Positions 1-9,171 are shown, counted from the stretch's first letter. The stretch is 64,000 bases of DNA from Flavobacterium sp. DG2-3 (GCF_030730925.1 NZ_JAVAMB010000008.1:62001-126000); one strand, 5' to 3'. The notes: generated from the sequence alone by a model not told the origin. Translations and numbers: made by a program.

Positions 1-595
1 CACCAGGAATATGTCCTGCGATGAGATCCAGCGGTTCTGTCAAGCCATCATAACGGTTTTTATCACGAACATCGATTACGACATTTTGATCACTTTTACG
101 CGCTTTTTCGACTTCTTCAATATCTGCTAAAAGAAGTTGCCATTCCTGCGAAGGATAGGCTATTTCTTCAAAAGTTTGAATTCCAGAATTGGTTGGAAAA
201 CCAGCTTGAATTGCAGCTTGATAACCGCCGTTTAAAACTTGAATTTTCTCATGCCCAATGGCGCGCATCATCCACCAGAATCGTGCAGCGAAATTAGACC
301 CGTTTTTATCATCGTAAACCACAACATGATCTGAAGGAGAAATTCCTAAAGCAGAAAGTGTTTTGGCAAATTCTTCAGGAGAAGGCAAAGGATGTCTTCC
401 GCCATTGACAGGATTTTCTGGAATTTTGGCTAAATCACGGTTTAAATCAACAAAGCGAGCATCTTTTAAATGTTCTTTTTGATAGGTTTCAAAAGCATTT
501 GCACCAGCTCGAGCATCAATTAAAATGATTTCAGATGAATCTTGAAGTCTTAACAATCCCTCAACGTTTATAATAGATGAAAATGTAGTAAGCAT
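1..595 (-). CDS. Two-domain rhodanese-type sulfurtransferase (3' end outside window)
   Basis: About 198 N-terminal residues are visible, read from the ATG at 595 towards base 1. The first rhodanese domain (about residues 8-130) carries LIDARAGANAF near its start and FAARFWWMMRAIGHEKIQV later. A second domain begins near residue 165 with VVIDVRDKNRYDG, followed by the typical LDLIAGHIPG. Two tandem rhodanese domains are the layout of thiosulfate and 3-mercaptopyruvate sulfurtransferases, which move sulfane sulfur to cyanide or thiols. In that family the catalytic cysteine lies in the second domain, which here is beyond base 1, so activity cannot be judged and the two enzyme types cannot be told apart. 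No signal peptide is seen, so it is probably cytoplasmic. Confidence 0.85.
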   Translation of the reverse strand, partial: MLTTFSSIINVEGLLRLQDSSEIILIDARAGANAFETYQKEHLKDARFVDLNRDLAKIPENPVNGGRHPLPSPEEFAKTLSALGISPSDHVVVYDDKNGSNFAARFWWMMRAIGHEKIQVLNGGYQAAIQAGFPTNSGIQTFEEIAYPSQEWQLLLADIEEVEKARKSDQNVVIDVRDKNRYDGLTEPLDLIAGHIPG

Positions 596-623
596 ATTAT
601 TTTTTATAGTTTATTTTCAGTAA

Positions 624-1424
624 TTAATCGGCAAATGTTTGACTGTAAAAAAGCGAAAAAGTATTATTTGTTTTGTCGTATTTCAGACATTCCCAATTGT
701 TGTATGCAGAACTTGTTGAAATGCAAATTGTGTTTTCTAAATTTGTTTTGGAAGCTTTCTTTGAAAAACATCCTTCCTCCAATAAAAAGTTTTCATCTTT
801 TGAGATATCAGTAATCATAACTGGTATAAATTCTAGAAAATATTCTGGATTTATGGTAATAGCATCTTCATTTGTAACTAAATGGTCAACCGCAAATCGA
901 TAATCAAGTGTTCCAAAAGAATAGCCGTTACAATTTGCATCTTCTAAATCATTTTTAACTTTAAGATCTTTATAAAGCTCAGCATATGTATTTGTGGCTG
1001 CATTGAAAAACAATATTTTAGTTCTGTTATCTTTCACATCATAAACTATAAAAATATAATCTTCGCTATTTTTTTGAAATATATTGCCTTTTGCAAAAGA
1101 GATTAGCTCATAGTTAGTGTTGGTTTTGAAAAATTGATTCTGTTTCTCATTTAGTTTTGCTGTGATTTTAGCGCTAATATTCGAGAAAAGATTATTCGCA
1201 GAAAGCTTTTTTAAGCTTTCTCTTGTATTTAAAATTCTATCTGTAAATTGAGGATCGTCATAAACTGAGATTTGATAATGAGTTGCATCGGCAGTTTTGT
1301 CCGTTTTCTTTACTTCGGTGCTTTCGTGTATTATTTTTTTTTGACTGCTAGATTTCACTTGCTCTTTGGAGTTGCAGGAAAATAAAGCTAGTGTAATGAG
1401 AACGAAAATAATTTTGTCTTTCAT
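624..1424 (-). CDS. Hypothetical lipoprotein
   Basis: 266 residues. A short lipoprotein signal ends in L-F-S-C with the lipidated cysteine at residue 17, followed by a polar Ser/Lys/Thr-rich linker (about 18-45), so it should be tethered to a membrane, in Bacteroidota often the outer one. The rest is a soluble mixed domain with a few Cys residues (GCFSKKAS, NTICIS, NWECLKYD). I recognise no family. It lies 28 bases upstream of the sulfurtransferase on the same strand and may be co-transcribed, but there is no functional link I can see. Confidence 0.75.
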   Translation of the reverse strand: MKDKIIFVLITLALFSCNSKEQVKSSSQKKIIHESTEVKKTDKTADATHYQISVYDDPQFTDRILNTRESLKKLSANNLFSNISAKITAKLNEKQNQFFKTNTNYELISFAKGNIFQKNSEDYIFIVYDVKDNRTKILFFNAATNTYAELYKDLKVKNDLEDANCNGYSFGTLDYRFAVDHLVTNEDAITINPEYFLEFIPVMITDISKDENFLLEEGCFSKKASKTNLENTICISTSSAYNNWECLKYDKTNNTFSLFYSQTFAD

Positions 1425-1457
1425 GAAAAAAGTAATGTGTTTATTTTGCGTAAATGT

Positions 1458-2315
1458 TTATTTTTTCTTTGAATTTCCAAGCCAAAGCAAGGCGTTCAAA
1501 ATTAACTGACTTTGTGTTTTGTTTTCAAATGTGTACGATAAGGTTTTGTTGGTTCCGCCTTCATAATCAATGTCATTGTGCCCCATATTTACATACAGCA
1601 TTTTATATTTTTTATTGGTCCAAACAACAGGATAATACCCGCTGTGCCAAATTTCATGAGCTTTTGGACCCGTTCCTAAAGGAAAACTGGATTCGTCAAT
1701 AGCCAGTAAAATCTCAATATCTGGATTTTTGGTTAAATCATTTGACCATCTGTACCATTCGTTTGGAGCAGAAGTAAAAGTTTTAGGCAGATTTTTGGTT
1801 ACTGGATGCTGATTTTCTACTCTTAAAACTGCCGAAGTTGGTCGCCAAGTATTGCTTCCGTATTCGCCAGAGCCTAAGAAAGTATTGTGATACCAGTTCC
1901 AATCTTGCGGATAGCTCGAATCATTTAAAGCAAATGCTGAAAAATGGAATCCGATGAAACCGCCACCATTTTCCATGTATTTCTTGAAAGCTTCGCGCTG
2001 TTCTTTTTTCTCAGGACGGGTGTCTAAAAACAAAACAACCTGATATTTTGCCAAAAATTGTGCGTTTAAATTGTCCCAATTGCTGGTAGAATCGTATTGA
2101 AAATGATTTTCTTCTGCTACTTTTGGAAAGTATTTATTGGCTTCATGCACAAAACTGATATGCGCCTGATCATTTTTTGCGGTATAAAAAGCAATAACTT
2201 TAAATTTTGGATTTTCTTTTTTCTTCTGCGAAAAGCCAAAAAGAGAAAATAGTAAAATGAAAACTAAAATGCTTCTTTTAAAAAGGGTTTGGTGGTTTTG
2301 GTTAGAAATAGTCAT
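1458..2315 (-). CDS. Secreted ThuA-like domain protein
   Basis: 285 residues with an N-terminal signal (hydrophobic stretch SILVFILLFSLFGFSQ). The mature part is one ThuA-like class I glutamine-amidotransferase-fold domain: KVIAFYTAKNDQAHISFV at its start, YMENGGGFIGFHFSAFA in the middle and LYVNMGHNDIDYEGG near the end. ThuA-like proteins in Bacteroidota are frequently periplasmic and linked to sugar metabolism, but their reaction is mostly unknown. The start was chosen because the signal peptide follows directly. It lies 13 bases downstream of the DUF1398 gene and is probably in its transcript. Confidence 0.8.
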   Translation of the reverse strand: MTISNQNHQTLFKRSILVFILLFSLFGFSQKKKENPKFKVIAFYTAKNDQAHISFVHEANKYFPKVAEENHFQYDSTSNWDNLNAQFLAKYQVVLFLDTRPEKKEQREAFKKYMENGGGFIGFHFSAFALNDSSYPQDWNWYHNTFLGSGEYGSNTWRPTSAVLRVENQHPVTKNLPKTFTSAPNEWYRWSNDLTKNPDIEILLAIDESSFPLGTGPKAHEIWHSGYYPVVWTNKKYKMLYVNMGHNDIDYEGGTNKTLSYTFENKTQSQLILNALLWLGNSKKK

Positions 2316-2328
2316 GAATACTCGAGAA

Positions 2329-2718
2329 TTAGCTAGGAATTTTTTCGATTAAAATTTCATGCTCCGATTTATCAAAATAAGTGCAAGTCATTTCGACAAT
2401 ATCAACTCTCCATTTTGCAATTCCGCATTGTGCGCAATGATTGCAGAAAGTCATATAATCGGTTTCTCCGTGCTGATGTTTTACCAAAAGTTCGATAAAA
2501 AGTTCTTTGTTTGGAAAATCAGCTACTTTAATTTCAGCATATTTTTCTTCTGCTTCTGCAGTAAAATTATTTAAACCGTAATAAACAACACTTCCGTTAT
2601 GTACATAAGTATCGTATCCTTTTACTCCTAAAATGATTAAATCTTGAATGTAATTTGGAAAATCTGCTCCGCTTTTTACTTTTGAATGCGCTTCTTTTAT
2701 TTGTTCGATTGTAAACAT
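2329..2718 (-). CDS. DUF1398 family protein
   Basis: 129 residues, no signal peptide, so cytoplasmic. The N-terminal pattern MFTIEQIKEAHSKVKSGADF and the central GVKGYDTYVHNGSVVYYG match the DUF1398 family (E. coli YbcV-like), whose function is unknown. Near the C-terminus is a CNHCAQCG cluster, a possible metal-binding or redox site. The upstream 115 bases contain a partial AGCCACGAATT-type repeat and TTTTAGA words. Family assignment is from memory of the sequence pattern. Confidence 0.75.
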   Translation of the reverse strand: MFTIEQIKEAHSKVKSGADFPNYIQDLIILGVKGYDTYVHNGSVVYYGLNNFTAEAEEKYAEIKVADFPNKELFIELLVKHQHGETDYMTFCNHCAQCGIAKWRVDIVEMTCTYFDKSEHEILIEKIPS

Positions 2719-2833
2719 ATTTATTTTAGATTTTAGATTGTTGATTTTTTTATAGCCACGAATTCACGAATTATTGAAATAAAATTCCTGAATTGCTTGG
2801 CCAGTCGCTGTCGCTCGAGTCGTGCTATCAATA

Positions 2834-3823
2834 TTACTTCAAAAATACGATTAATGATTTTATAAATGAATCAAAAGATTCGATATGTGGCAAATGTCCT
2901 GTGTTTGGAATTTCTACCAGTTTTGAGTTTGGAATTGCTTTCTGTGTTTTTTTGCCCAATTCAGCGTAATTTCCCATTGTTTTTCTCACTTCTTCAGAGA
3001 CCAAAGGTTTTCCTAAAGCTGTTTTATCTCTTGTTCCGATAATTAATAGCGTCGGGCATTTGATGTTTTGAAATTCATACAAAACAGGCTGTGTAAAAAT
3101 CATATCGTACAAAAGAGCAGAATTCCAGGCAACACGGTCGTAATCTGGTGCGGTTGTCCATCCAGCGCCAAGTTCTGCCCATTTTTGATAATCGGCATTC
3201 CACTTTCCGTCATAATAATTCGCCATTTGGTATTTCTTGATGGCTTCGTAATTCTGTTTTAATTCCGATTCGTACCACCAGTCAACAGGTTTGTAAGGAA
3301 CCACTAATTTCCAGTCTTCTAAACCAATCGGATTTTCTAAAACCAGTTTTTCAGTTGTTTCAGGATACATTAAGGCAAAGCATGTAGCTAGCATTCCGCC
3401 CATAGAATGTCCTAAAACAGTCGTTTTGCTAATTCCTAAATGATCTAAAAGCTTTTTGGTATTTTCTGCAAGCTGCTGAAAAGTGTATTGAAAATTATCT
3501 GGTTTTGTCGATTTTCCAAAACCAATCTGATCGGGAACAATGACACGGAAACCTTCTTTTGCTAAAGCTTTAATAGTCGTTTCCCAATAAGCGCCATTGA
3601 AATTTTTTCCGTGAAGTAAGACAATATTTTTCTGATTGTAGTTTTCTGGAATAATATCCATATAGGTCATTTTCAAGTATTGTCGCTGGGCGCTCAATTC
3701 GATAAAATGAACTGGAAATGGGTATTCGTAGTTACTTAAGTTAATATCCAATTCTTTTATATTTCCCTGCTGTCCAAAGCTTAAGCAAGGAATTAGTATA
3801 AATAATAGTTTCAGAATTTTCAT
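2834..3823 (-). CDS. Secreted alpha/beta-hydrolase
   Basis: 329 residues with a signal peptide ending near SFGQQ (residue 19). The alpha/beta-hydrolase fold is clear: oxyanion-hole motif LHGKNFNGAYW (about 70-80), DQIGFGKS, nucleophile elbow GHSMGG with Ser about 140, an acidic residue in IIGTRDKT (about 268) and His in NTGHLPHIE (about 310). All triad residues are therefore present. The substrate cannot be read from sequence; epoxide hydrolases, haloperoxidase-like esterases and lipases share this architecture. It is a single gene with its own upstream region of about 280 bases facing the divergent gene at 4106. Confidence 0.85.
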   Translation of the reverse strand: MKILKLLFILIPCLSFGQQGNIKELDINLSNYEYPFPVHFIELSAQRQYLKMTYMDIIPENYNQKNIVLLHGKNFNGAYWETTIKALAKEGFRVIVPDQIGFGKSTKPDNFQYTFQQLAENTKKLLDHLGISKTTVLGHSMGGMLATCFALMYPETTEKLVLENPIGLEDWKLVVPYKPVDWWYESELKQNYEAIKKYQMANYYDGKWNADYQKWAELGAGWTTAPDYDRVAWNSALLYDMIFTQPVLYEFQNIKCPTLLIIGTRDKTALGKPLVSEEVRKTMGNYAELGKKTQKAIPNSKLVEIPNTGHLPHIESFDSFIKSLIVFLK

Positions 3824-4105
3824 TTTAGTGGCATTTGTTTTTATGATTTATAAAGTTAAACCGAACCACTTTTAAAACAAAGCCTAAAATCTTAAAGTTA
3901 TCAGAAAAAAAGCGATTGAAAACATTTCATTGCTTTTAGTGTTAATAATCGATGATTTATTGAAATTTTATCGATTAAATGATAGTGATTGTGAAAATAA
4001 TGCATTTTGACGAGTAATGTAGCACTTGAAAGAACTTCTTTTATTAACACGAAAAATGGCTGTAATTTAGTGCTAGAATGTTGTAAGCCTTAAAAAAATA
4101 GTATC

Positions 4106-4795
4106 ATGAAAACACTACTTTTGCTCCTGCTCACTGTCCCCACATTTGCCCAAGAACTCAATACTTTTGATTTCGCCGTTATAAACTCAACCTTAATTTC
4201 TCCAAATATCGATCTCGACAAAGGCCGGAGTGTTGTTGCGGCAAACAAAGATCAATATTCGGCTTATTTTCAGTATGCTCTTACGATGTGTGAAGACGAC
4301 ATAATTTTTGGCGCTGGAATCGATAAGTCTGAAATTGACCGAACTTATGTTGGTTATATCGGAAAAATTTGCGAGAAATTCAGAGCCACAATTGGCATAG
4401 GTTATGTAGATTCTAGAAGCGGTTATGAGGGAACTTTTACAGGTTTTAGCATCTCATGGCATTTCTCTGAAAACACTTATCTTGGCGGAAATCTAGAAAA
4501 CTTGCATTCGTCAATAATTGATTATGAAACCGACGAAAGTTTTGATTATTACAAAAAACTGGTTCCCAAAGTTTTTGGGAGTTATGAAATAATCCCAAAT
4601 GTGATCGCTTTTGGACAGCTGAGTTCGAGAGTAAATGACATTGCGTTAAAATATCAGGTTCACCGATTTTCAGCTGGAGGATTTTATTCTGGACATTCAG
4701 TAGGCGGTATCTTCGGAACTGTAAATGTCGGGCGATTTGCCATTTCCTGCAGTACAACTTTCGAAAAAGTAAATTTTGGATTAAAGTTTCAATAA
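4106..4795 (+). CDS. Hypothetical secreted protein, probable small beta-barrel
   Basis: 229 residues with a short signal peptide (MKTLLLLLLTVPTFA, cleavage before QE). The mature region is rich in alternating hydrophobic/polar strands ending in aromatic residues (TYVGYIGKI, ATIGIGYVDSRSG, FTGFSISWHFSENTYLGGNL, FGLKFQ at the C-terminus), which suggests an outer-membrane or periplasmic beta-sheet protein. No family recognised. It runs opposite to its neighbours and ends in a strong bidirectional terminator shared with the thioesterase gene. Confidence 0.7.
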   Translation: MKTLLLLLLTVPTFAQELNTFDFAVINSTLISPNIDLDKGRSVVAANKDQYSAYFQYALTMCEDDIIFGAGIDKSEIDRTYVGYIGKICEKFRATIGIGYVDSRSGYEGTFTGFSISWHFSENTYLGGNLENLHSSIIDYETDESFDYYKKLVPKVFGSYEIIPNVIAFGQLSSRVNDIALKYQVHRFSAGGFYSGHSVGGIFGTVNVGRFAISCSTTFEKVNFGLKFQ

Positions 4796-4825
4796 GAAAA
4801 TCAACTGAACTTTTGTTTAGAAAAA

Positions 4826-4864
4826 AATCCCAAAAACAAGATTTATATGTTTTTGGGATTTTTT
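4826..4864. terminator. Bidirectional intrinsic terminator
   Basis: A 13-bp perfect stem (AATCCCAAAAACA at 4826-4838 with TGTTTTTGGGATT at 4848-4860) is flanked by an A run on the left and a T run on the right. It sits between the converging genes ending at 4795 (+) and 4888 (-) and can serve both. Confidence 0.85.
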
Positions 4865-4887
4865 ATAAAGTTGAAAAGAATGTTGTT

Positions 4888-5325
4888 TTATAATCCAACA
4901 AAATCATCGCTTTTTGGAAAAATGCTCAAAGCTTGAATTGCGATTTCTGGAGTTGGAGAAGCTAGCTTTCTTAATTTAGTGTCCATCCAAGCACCGTCAA
5001 CCGTAATTGTTGCGCAAAGTGTATCGTCTTCTCTTCTAAACTCATGAACGATAGACCAGCGAGAAGCATCGGCTTTCATTTTTGAAGTTTTGGTATGAAT
5101 GAATATTTTATCTGAAAGTTTTAATTCTTTTCTGAAAACGCATTCTTCTCTAAACAAAACAGGGCCAAAACCTTGTGTCTGCATTACTTTTAAAGTTAAA
5201 CCTAATTCTTCTAGAATTTCGATACGATGCTGTGCACCAAAATCGTAATAGGCACTGTGACGAACGTGAAAATTAGGATCAAGGTCAGACCAGCGAAATG
5301 ATATTTCTTTTGTAAATGAAGCCAT
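4888..5325 (-). CDS. Acyl-CoA thioesterase, hotdog (4HBT) family
   Basis: 145 residues, cytoplasmic. The N-terminus has the 4-hydroxybenzoyl-CoA thioesterase-like pattern FRWSDLDPNFHVRHSAYYDF, in which the Asp of DxD/N-x-H-V is the usual catalytic residue, followed by RIEILEELG. Length fits one hotdog domain. Such enzymes hydrolyse fatty or aromatic acyl-CoA thioesters; the chain preference cannot be read. The gene stands alone, with a 3' terminator shared with the gene at 4106. Confidence 0.85.
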   Translation of the reverse strand: MASFTKEISFRWSDLDPNFHVRHSAYYDFGAQHRIEILEELGLTLKVMQTQGFGPVLFREECVFRKELKLSDKIFIHTKTSKMKADASRWSIVHEFRREDDTLCATITVDGAWMDTKLRKLASPTPEIAIQALSIFPKSDDFVGL

Positions 5326-5446
5326 TTTTAATATTGTATTTTATTGAAAAACCGAAATTACGAATAAAAAATATACGATTAGCATAAAACTACTATGCGT
5401 GCATAATTTTTTTGTTTTCCGAAATACAAATAGATTGGCGAATAAA

Positions 5447-6232
5447 CTATTTCGAAAGCAATTTTTTAATTTCGTTTGCGATGTTGTCTAAGTTTCCTTC
5501 CGCATTTCCTACGGCGACATATTTTATAACTCCGTTTTGATCGATTAAAAAGTTCTTAGGAATTGCATTTTTAGCATATTGATTCCATATAATTTCATTT
5601 TGATCAATTCCGAAATTAAAATCTAAACCGTCTTTTTTTAATTTCGTTACTTTTTTAGCAACTTGAGCTTCAGTTTCTCCGCTTGAAATAGCTAAAAACA
5701 CAAAATTATCATTTTTAAAAGGCTCTAAAATTTTTGATGGAATATCGTAAAACTCCTGTAAGCATGGCGCGCACCAAGTTGCCCAGAAATTTACCAAAAC
5801 TACTTTTCCTTTTAAATCAGAAAGTTTTACTTCTTTTCCGTCTACAAGTTTTAAAGTAAAGTCTTTTGCTTTATCATTTACATTTAAGAGAAATTGCTCT
5901 TCTTTTGGTTGAGGTTTTTGCTCTATTGCAATAGCAGTATTTTTCTTGTCGTTTTCGATTTTTTCCTGCTCCGTAAAAACTTCAATGACCATTATAAATT
6001 CTCTATCGCCAATTTTATCGCCAAATTTTTGAGCCAATTTATCGCGTTCTTCTTGGCTAACGCCTTTGTTCATTGATTTGACATAACCTTCATTGCCATA
6101 TTTCATAACTTGATCCATTGTGGCAATTTCGTTGTTGATGATAATAACGGTTTCAGGTTTTTTTGCGACTGCGTTTTGGGCATAAAAAAGTTGCGTTGCG
6201 AATAGAATCGCAAGAGAAATGATTTTTTTCAT
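5447..6232 (-). CDS. TlpA-like thiol-disulfide oxidoreductase
   Basis: 261 residues. Signal peptide MKKIISLAILFATQLFYAQ, then an unrecognised N-terminal region (about 25-110), then a TlpA/ResA-like thioredoxin domain (about 117-261) with the redox motif WCAPC at 153-157 (context VNFWATWCAPCLQEF) and a cis-Pro region NAIPKNFLIDQNG. It should act in the periplasm reducing disulfides, for example in cytochrome c maturation or in stress defence. The N-terminal extension contains an IIINNEIATMDQVMKYG stretch typical of Bacteroidota TlpA proteins. Monocistronic. Confidence 0.85.
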   Translation of the reverse strand: MKKIISLAILFATQLFYAQNAVAKKPETVIIINNEIATMDQVMKYGNEGYVKSMNKGVSQEERDKLAQKFGDKIGDREFIMVIEVFTEQEKIENDKKNTAIAIEQKPQPKEEQFLLNVNDKAKDFTLKLVDGKEVKLSDLKGKVVLVNFWATWCAPCLQEFYDIPSKILEPFKNDNFVFLAISSGETEAQVAKKVTKLKKDGLDFNFGIDQNEIIWNQYAKNAIPKNFLIDQNGVIKYVAVGNAEGNLDNIANEIKKLLSK

Positions 6233-6292
6233 GTGATTGATTTTTGATTGTTTAATGATTGATGATGATTGTAAAGATATGTAATTAAGTTT

Positions 6293-6754
6293 TCATAGTT
6301 TCATTTTAGATAATTCAACTTCCAGTTTATCAAAGTTTTCTTCATTTTTATCCACAACATAAGGTTTCAATTTCTGGCATTCTTCTTCAGTTTCAAAAAG
6401 CATTTTAAAAACCACTTTGGTCTGATTTTCGGCGACGATTTCAAAAGTGGTTGAGATTTGAAAAAGCGGTTTTGAATGACGTTTCCAAGCAATAAGATTT
6501 GGTTTTTCTATTTTGATGAATTCAACATCATTTTCATAATTTCCTTTTTCGGTACCGTGCATCGTAAAAGTCCATTTTCCGCCTTCGCGAAAGTCAAACT
6601 CGTGAAAAGTATTGGTAAAACCTTTTGGTCCCCACCAATTTTTTAAATGTTCGGGCGTGCTCCAGGCTTTAAAAACAAGTTCTTGTGGGAAATTTAAAAC
6701 CCGAGTAGTTACAATTTCTGAATCTGGTGTTATGGTAAGAATAGCTGAAGTCAT
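6293..6754 (-). CDS. SRPBCC/AHSA1-type domain protein
   Basis: 153 residues, cytoplasmic. The pattern RVLNFPQELVFKAWSTPEHL, KNWWGPKGFTNT and FDFREGGKWTFTMHG is characteristic of the activator-of-Hsp90-ATPase-homologue-1-like (AHSA1) branch of the SRPBCC helix-grip fold. These small proteins bind hydrophobic ligands; the role in bacteria is mostly unknown. It lies 60 bases upstream of the TlpA-like gene on the same strand, with no obvious functional link. Confidence 0.85.
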   Translation of the reverse strand: MTSAILTITPDSEIVTTRVLNFPQELVFKAWSTPEHLKNWWGPKGFTNTFHEFDFREGGKWTFTMHGTEKGNYENDVEFIKIEKPNLIAWKRHSKPLFQISTTFEIVAENQTKVVFKMLFETEEECQKLKPYVVDKNEENFDKLEVELSKMKL

Positions 6755-6811
6755 TTCTCTATAGTTTTAATTGAATTTCAACGAAATGAGTAAAGTTACA
6801 TTCTTTTTCGG

Positions 6812-8098
6812 TTAGTTGGAATTATCTTTTATTTGCTTTTTTTCTTCTATCTCATTTATTTTTTTTACGATAAAAGGCAATGTTAATCCTTGCCCGATTA
6901 AGGTAAGAAGCACTACTGCAACAGAAATAAATATTATGGCATTTCTGAGCGGAAAAGGAGTTCCGTCTTCGAGAAATCTCGGTAGTCCGATCGCGATAGC
7001 TAAAGATACAATGCCTCGCATTCCAGACCAGCTTATAATTAGACTATTTCCAAAATCAAGAAGAGCATGTTCGCTTACTCTTCTTTTTCCTTTTTTAGTA
7101 CTTTGAAAGGCTTTTTGCAAATTGATTTTTTGCAGATAGACTCTGGCCATTCTGATTAAAAGCGCAACAATGGTAATTATAAGTGCGTAACCAATATAAG
7201 GAAGAATCATGTCGTTGTCGATATCTTTGAGAATGTAGCGAAAGTTGAGTCCAATTAATATAAAGATTAATCCGTTTAATAGAAAAACGATAACATCCCA
7301 AAGTCCTTTTGATTGGTTTTTAAGGCTTTCTGGGAATATTTTTTTGCTGAATCGAGAAATCGCCAATCCTAATATTACCACAGCAATTACTCCAGAAACA
7401 TGTAGATGTTCGGCGATAAGATAAGTTACAAAAGGCATTAAAAGCATAAAACTAATGGTGACTTCGGGTTTGTTTTTTACTCGAGCTAAAATAAAAGATA
7501 GAATTTTTGACATTACAAATCCGACAAGGAATCCGCCACCAAGCAATAACACAAATTCTAAAGCCGCTTTCCAGATTATAAAAGCTGCGCCCATTACAGC
7601 AGCAACCGCAAATCGATAGGCAACTAGTGCAGATGCATCGTTAATAAGACTTTCTCCTTCGAGAATGGTTATTGTTTTATGAGATATTTTGAGCCCTTTG
7701 GTTATGCTAATGGCAGCGACAGCATCGGTTGCTGAAAGTATGGATCCTAAAACGAAAGCTAACGGCCAAGTCATTTCAGGAATTAAATAATAGGCCGCTA
7801 CCGCTATCCCAACCGTTGTTAGGAAAACAAGCCAAATGGCCAATGTAGTGATGGTATGAAGGTTTGTTTTGAAATCTTTGGACGAAATATTAAATGAGGC
7901 ATCATATAATAACGGAGGTAGAAATAATAAGAAAATAATTTCGGGATTTATTTCGATTTCTGCCATAGTTGGTATAAAACCAATTTCGACACCAACAATA
8001 ACCAAAAGAATAGGATAGGGGAGTTTTAGCTTGTCTGCAAATGCGGATAAGCCTATTACAACAGTTAGAATAAAAATGATGATGCTGTAGTTTTCCAT
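6812..8098 (-). CDS. Na+/H+ antiporter, CPA1 family
   Basis: 428 residues with about 12 predicted membrane segments. Diagnostic CPA1/NhaP-type motifs are present: SATDAVAAISITKG in the fifth to sixth segments and ILEGESLINDASALVAYRFA, the region carrying the ion-binding Asp residues. The short hydrophilic C-terminus (EIEEKKQIKD) lacks the large cytoplasmic regulatory domain seen in some relatives. The expected role is proton-coupled sodium export at the inner membrane for pH and salt homeostasis. Monocistronic, with the start set by the first ATG before the first membrane segment. Confidence 0.9.
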   Translation of the reverse strand: MENYSIIIFILTVVIGLSAFADKLKLPYPILLVIVGVEIGFIPTMAEIEINPEIIFLLFLPPLLYDASFNISSKDFKTNLHTITTLAIWLVFLTTVGIAVAAYYLIPEMTWPLAFVLGSILSATDAVAAISITKGLKISHKTITILEGESLINDASALVAYRFAVAAVMGAAFIIWKAALEFVLLLGGGFLVGFVMSKILSFILARVKNKPEVTISFMLLMPFVTYLIAEHLHVSGVIAVVILGLAISRFSKKIFPESLKNQSKGLWDVIVFLLNGLIFILIGLNFRYILKDIDNDMILPYIGYALIITIVALLIRMARVYLQKINLQKAFQSTKKGKRRVSEHALLDFGNSLIISWSGMRGIVSLAIAIGLPRFLEDGTPFPLRNAIIFISVAVVLLTLIGQGLTLPFIVKKINEIEEKKQIKDNSN

Positions 8099-8167
8099 TA
8101 TTTCGACTTTTATTATATGAAAAGCTTTTGATTTGTTTGTATTTGCTAATGTTTCTTGGGTTGTTTA

Positions 8168-8854
8168 CTATTTATCAAACATTTTGTCCGTTGCGTGTTG
8201 TATTATAAAGTATTTCGTAAGGGACCCATCGTCTTTTTTCATTTCTAAGATGTCAAGAAAATATCCGTTTTTATCTCTACCAGAACCCATTGTCCCAATT
8301 GAGCCACCTAAAATATATCTTATCAAAGTTTGTCCATCTATTGGACTAAGCACAAAACAGGGACGTTCTGTAGTCCCATCTCCGCTCCACATTATTGAAT
8401 TGATAATTTTTATTGTTTTTTCTTTGTGGATTAAAACATCTGTTTTATTTAGTTTCATGTAAGCAAATCCTTTTTCCATAAGCGCAGTAAAGTCTACAGG
8501 ATTTGTTTTTAAGAGTTTATCACATTTAATTACAGCTTTCTCATATTGTTTGTCGGAAATAAGAGCTAAAATTTCTCTTTCCTTATAAATTGTTTCATAT
8601 GGCTTGTAATTTTTGTTATCTGTAAAACCAATTTGTAAGGCAACAATATCTTTGTTTGTCAAAGTGCTGTCATTGGCATTAAATCTTTCTAATAACTTAG
8701 GGTAAAAGTACTCGCTACTTTTGTCTTTACTTTTTTTTAGTAAATCTTTAAAGTCGTTGTGATAGTCAAAGTCCTGCCCAAAAGAAGAATTTGTTATAAT
8801 CAATGAAAAAAAAGCCATTAGAATTCTCAAAAGCCCTTTATAATTTATTGGCAT
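8168..8854 (-). CDS. DUF4919-type secreted protein
   Basis: 228 residues. The N-terminus has a signal-like hydrophobic stretch ending in SSFGQ (about residue 27); a second in-frame Met (MAFFSL, residue 13) would give a more usual signal length and may be the true start. The body is helical with tetratricopeptide-like spacing (ALISDKQYEKAVIKCDKLLK, ALMEKGFAYMKLNKTD), followed by a C-terminal beta region (DKNGYFLDILEMKKDDG). The overall pattern fits DUF4919, a Bacteroidota family of unknown function. Confidence 0.75.
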   Translation of the reverse strand: MPINYKGLLRILMAFFSLIITNSSFGQDFDYHNDFKDLLKKSKDKSSEYFYPKLLERFNANDSTLTNKDIVALQIGFTDNKNYKPYETIYKEREILALISDKQYEKAVIKCDKLLKTNPVDFTALMEKGFAYMKLNKTDVLIHKEKTIKIINSIMWSGDGTTERPCFVLSPIDGQTLIRYILGGSIGTMGSGRDKNGYFLDILEMKKDDGSLTKYFIIQHATDKMFDK

Positions 8855-9056
8855 AATTTCTTAAGTTTCGTTATCTAAAGTTGTTGTCCAAATACAAACA
8901 TTCACTTTTATCTCAGCTCGTCCTTCGATGGAGCAAAGTTTGTGTTTGTTTTAAAATCAAATATATGTTTATTTATTATTACTAAATTATATGGACTTTA
9001 ATTTGTTGGGTATTTTCGTAATAAAGTGATTTTTTAATGTTCTTATGAAAATGATT

Positions 9057-9140
9057 ACCCTAGCCCTGATGGGAGCGGCATCCTTTTTCCTGCTCCTTTA
9101 GCAGGGAAAAGATATAGCGTACAGCAGGAATCAGCTCCTA
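9057..9140 (+). ncRNA. Structured RNA-like element, copy 1 (Flavo-1-like)
   Basis: The sequence folds into a nested stem: CTAGCCCTG (from 9060) pairs through CCTG/CAGG with CAGGAATCAGCT (to about 9137); the next stem is ATCCTTTT with AAAAGAT; the tip is CCTGCT-CCTTT-AGCAGG, a perfect 6-bp hairpin. The outer and middle stems are repeated almost exactly in the element at 37133-37276 (opposite strand) while the tip differs completely, as expected of a conserved structure with a variable end. It resembles my memory of the Flavo-1 RNA motif reported in Flavobacteria, but I could not run the covariance model. It lies 182 bases before dnaK. Function unknown. Confidence 0.55.
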
Positions 9141-9171
9141 AAATGACAGCTAAAGTACTGATATGCCATAC

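Noticed and set aside
4446-4757. 103-codon antisense frame inside the 4106 gene
   Set aside because: Overlaps a gene with a good signal peptide; composition is not protein-like and it has no promoter.
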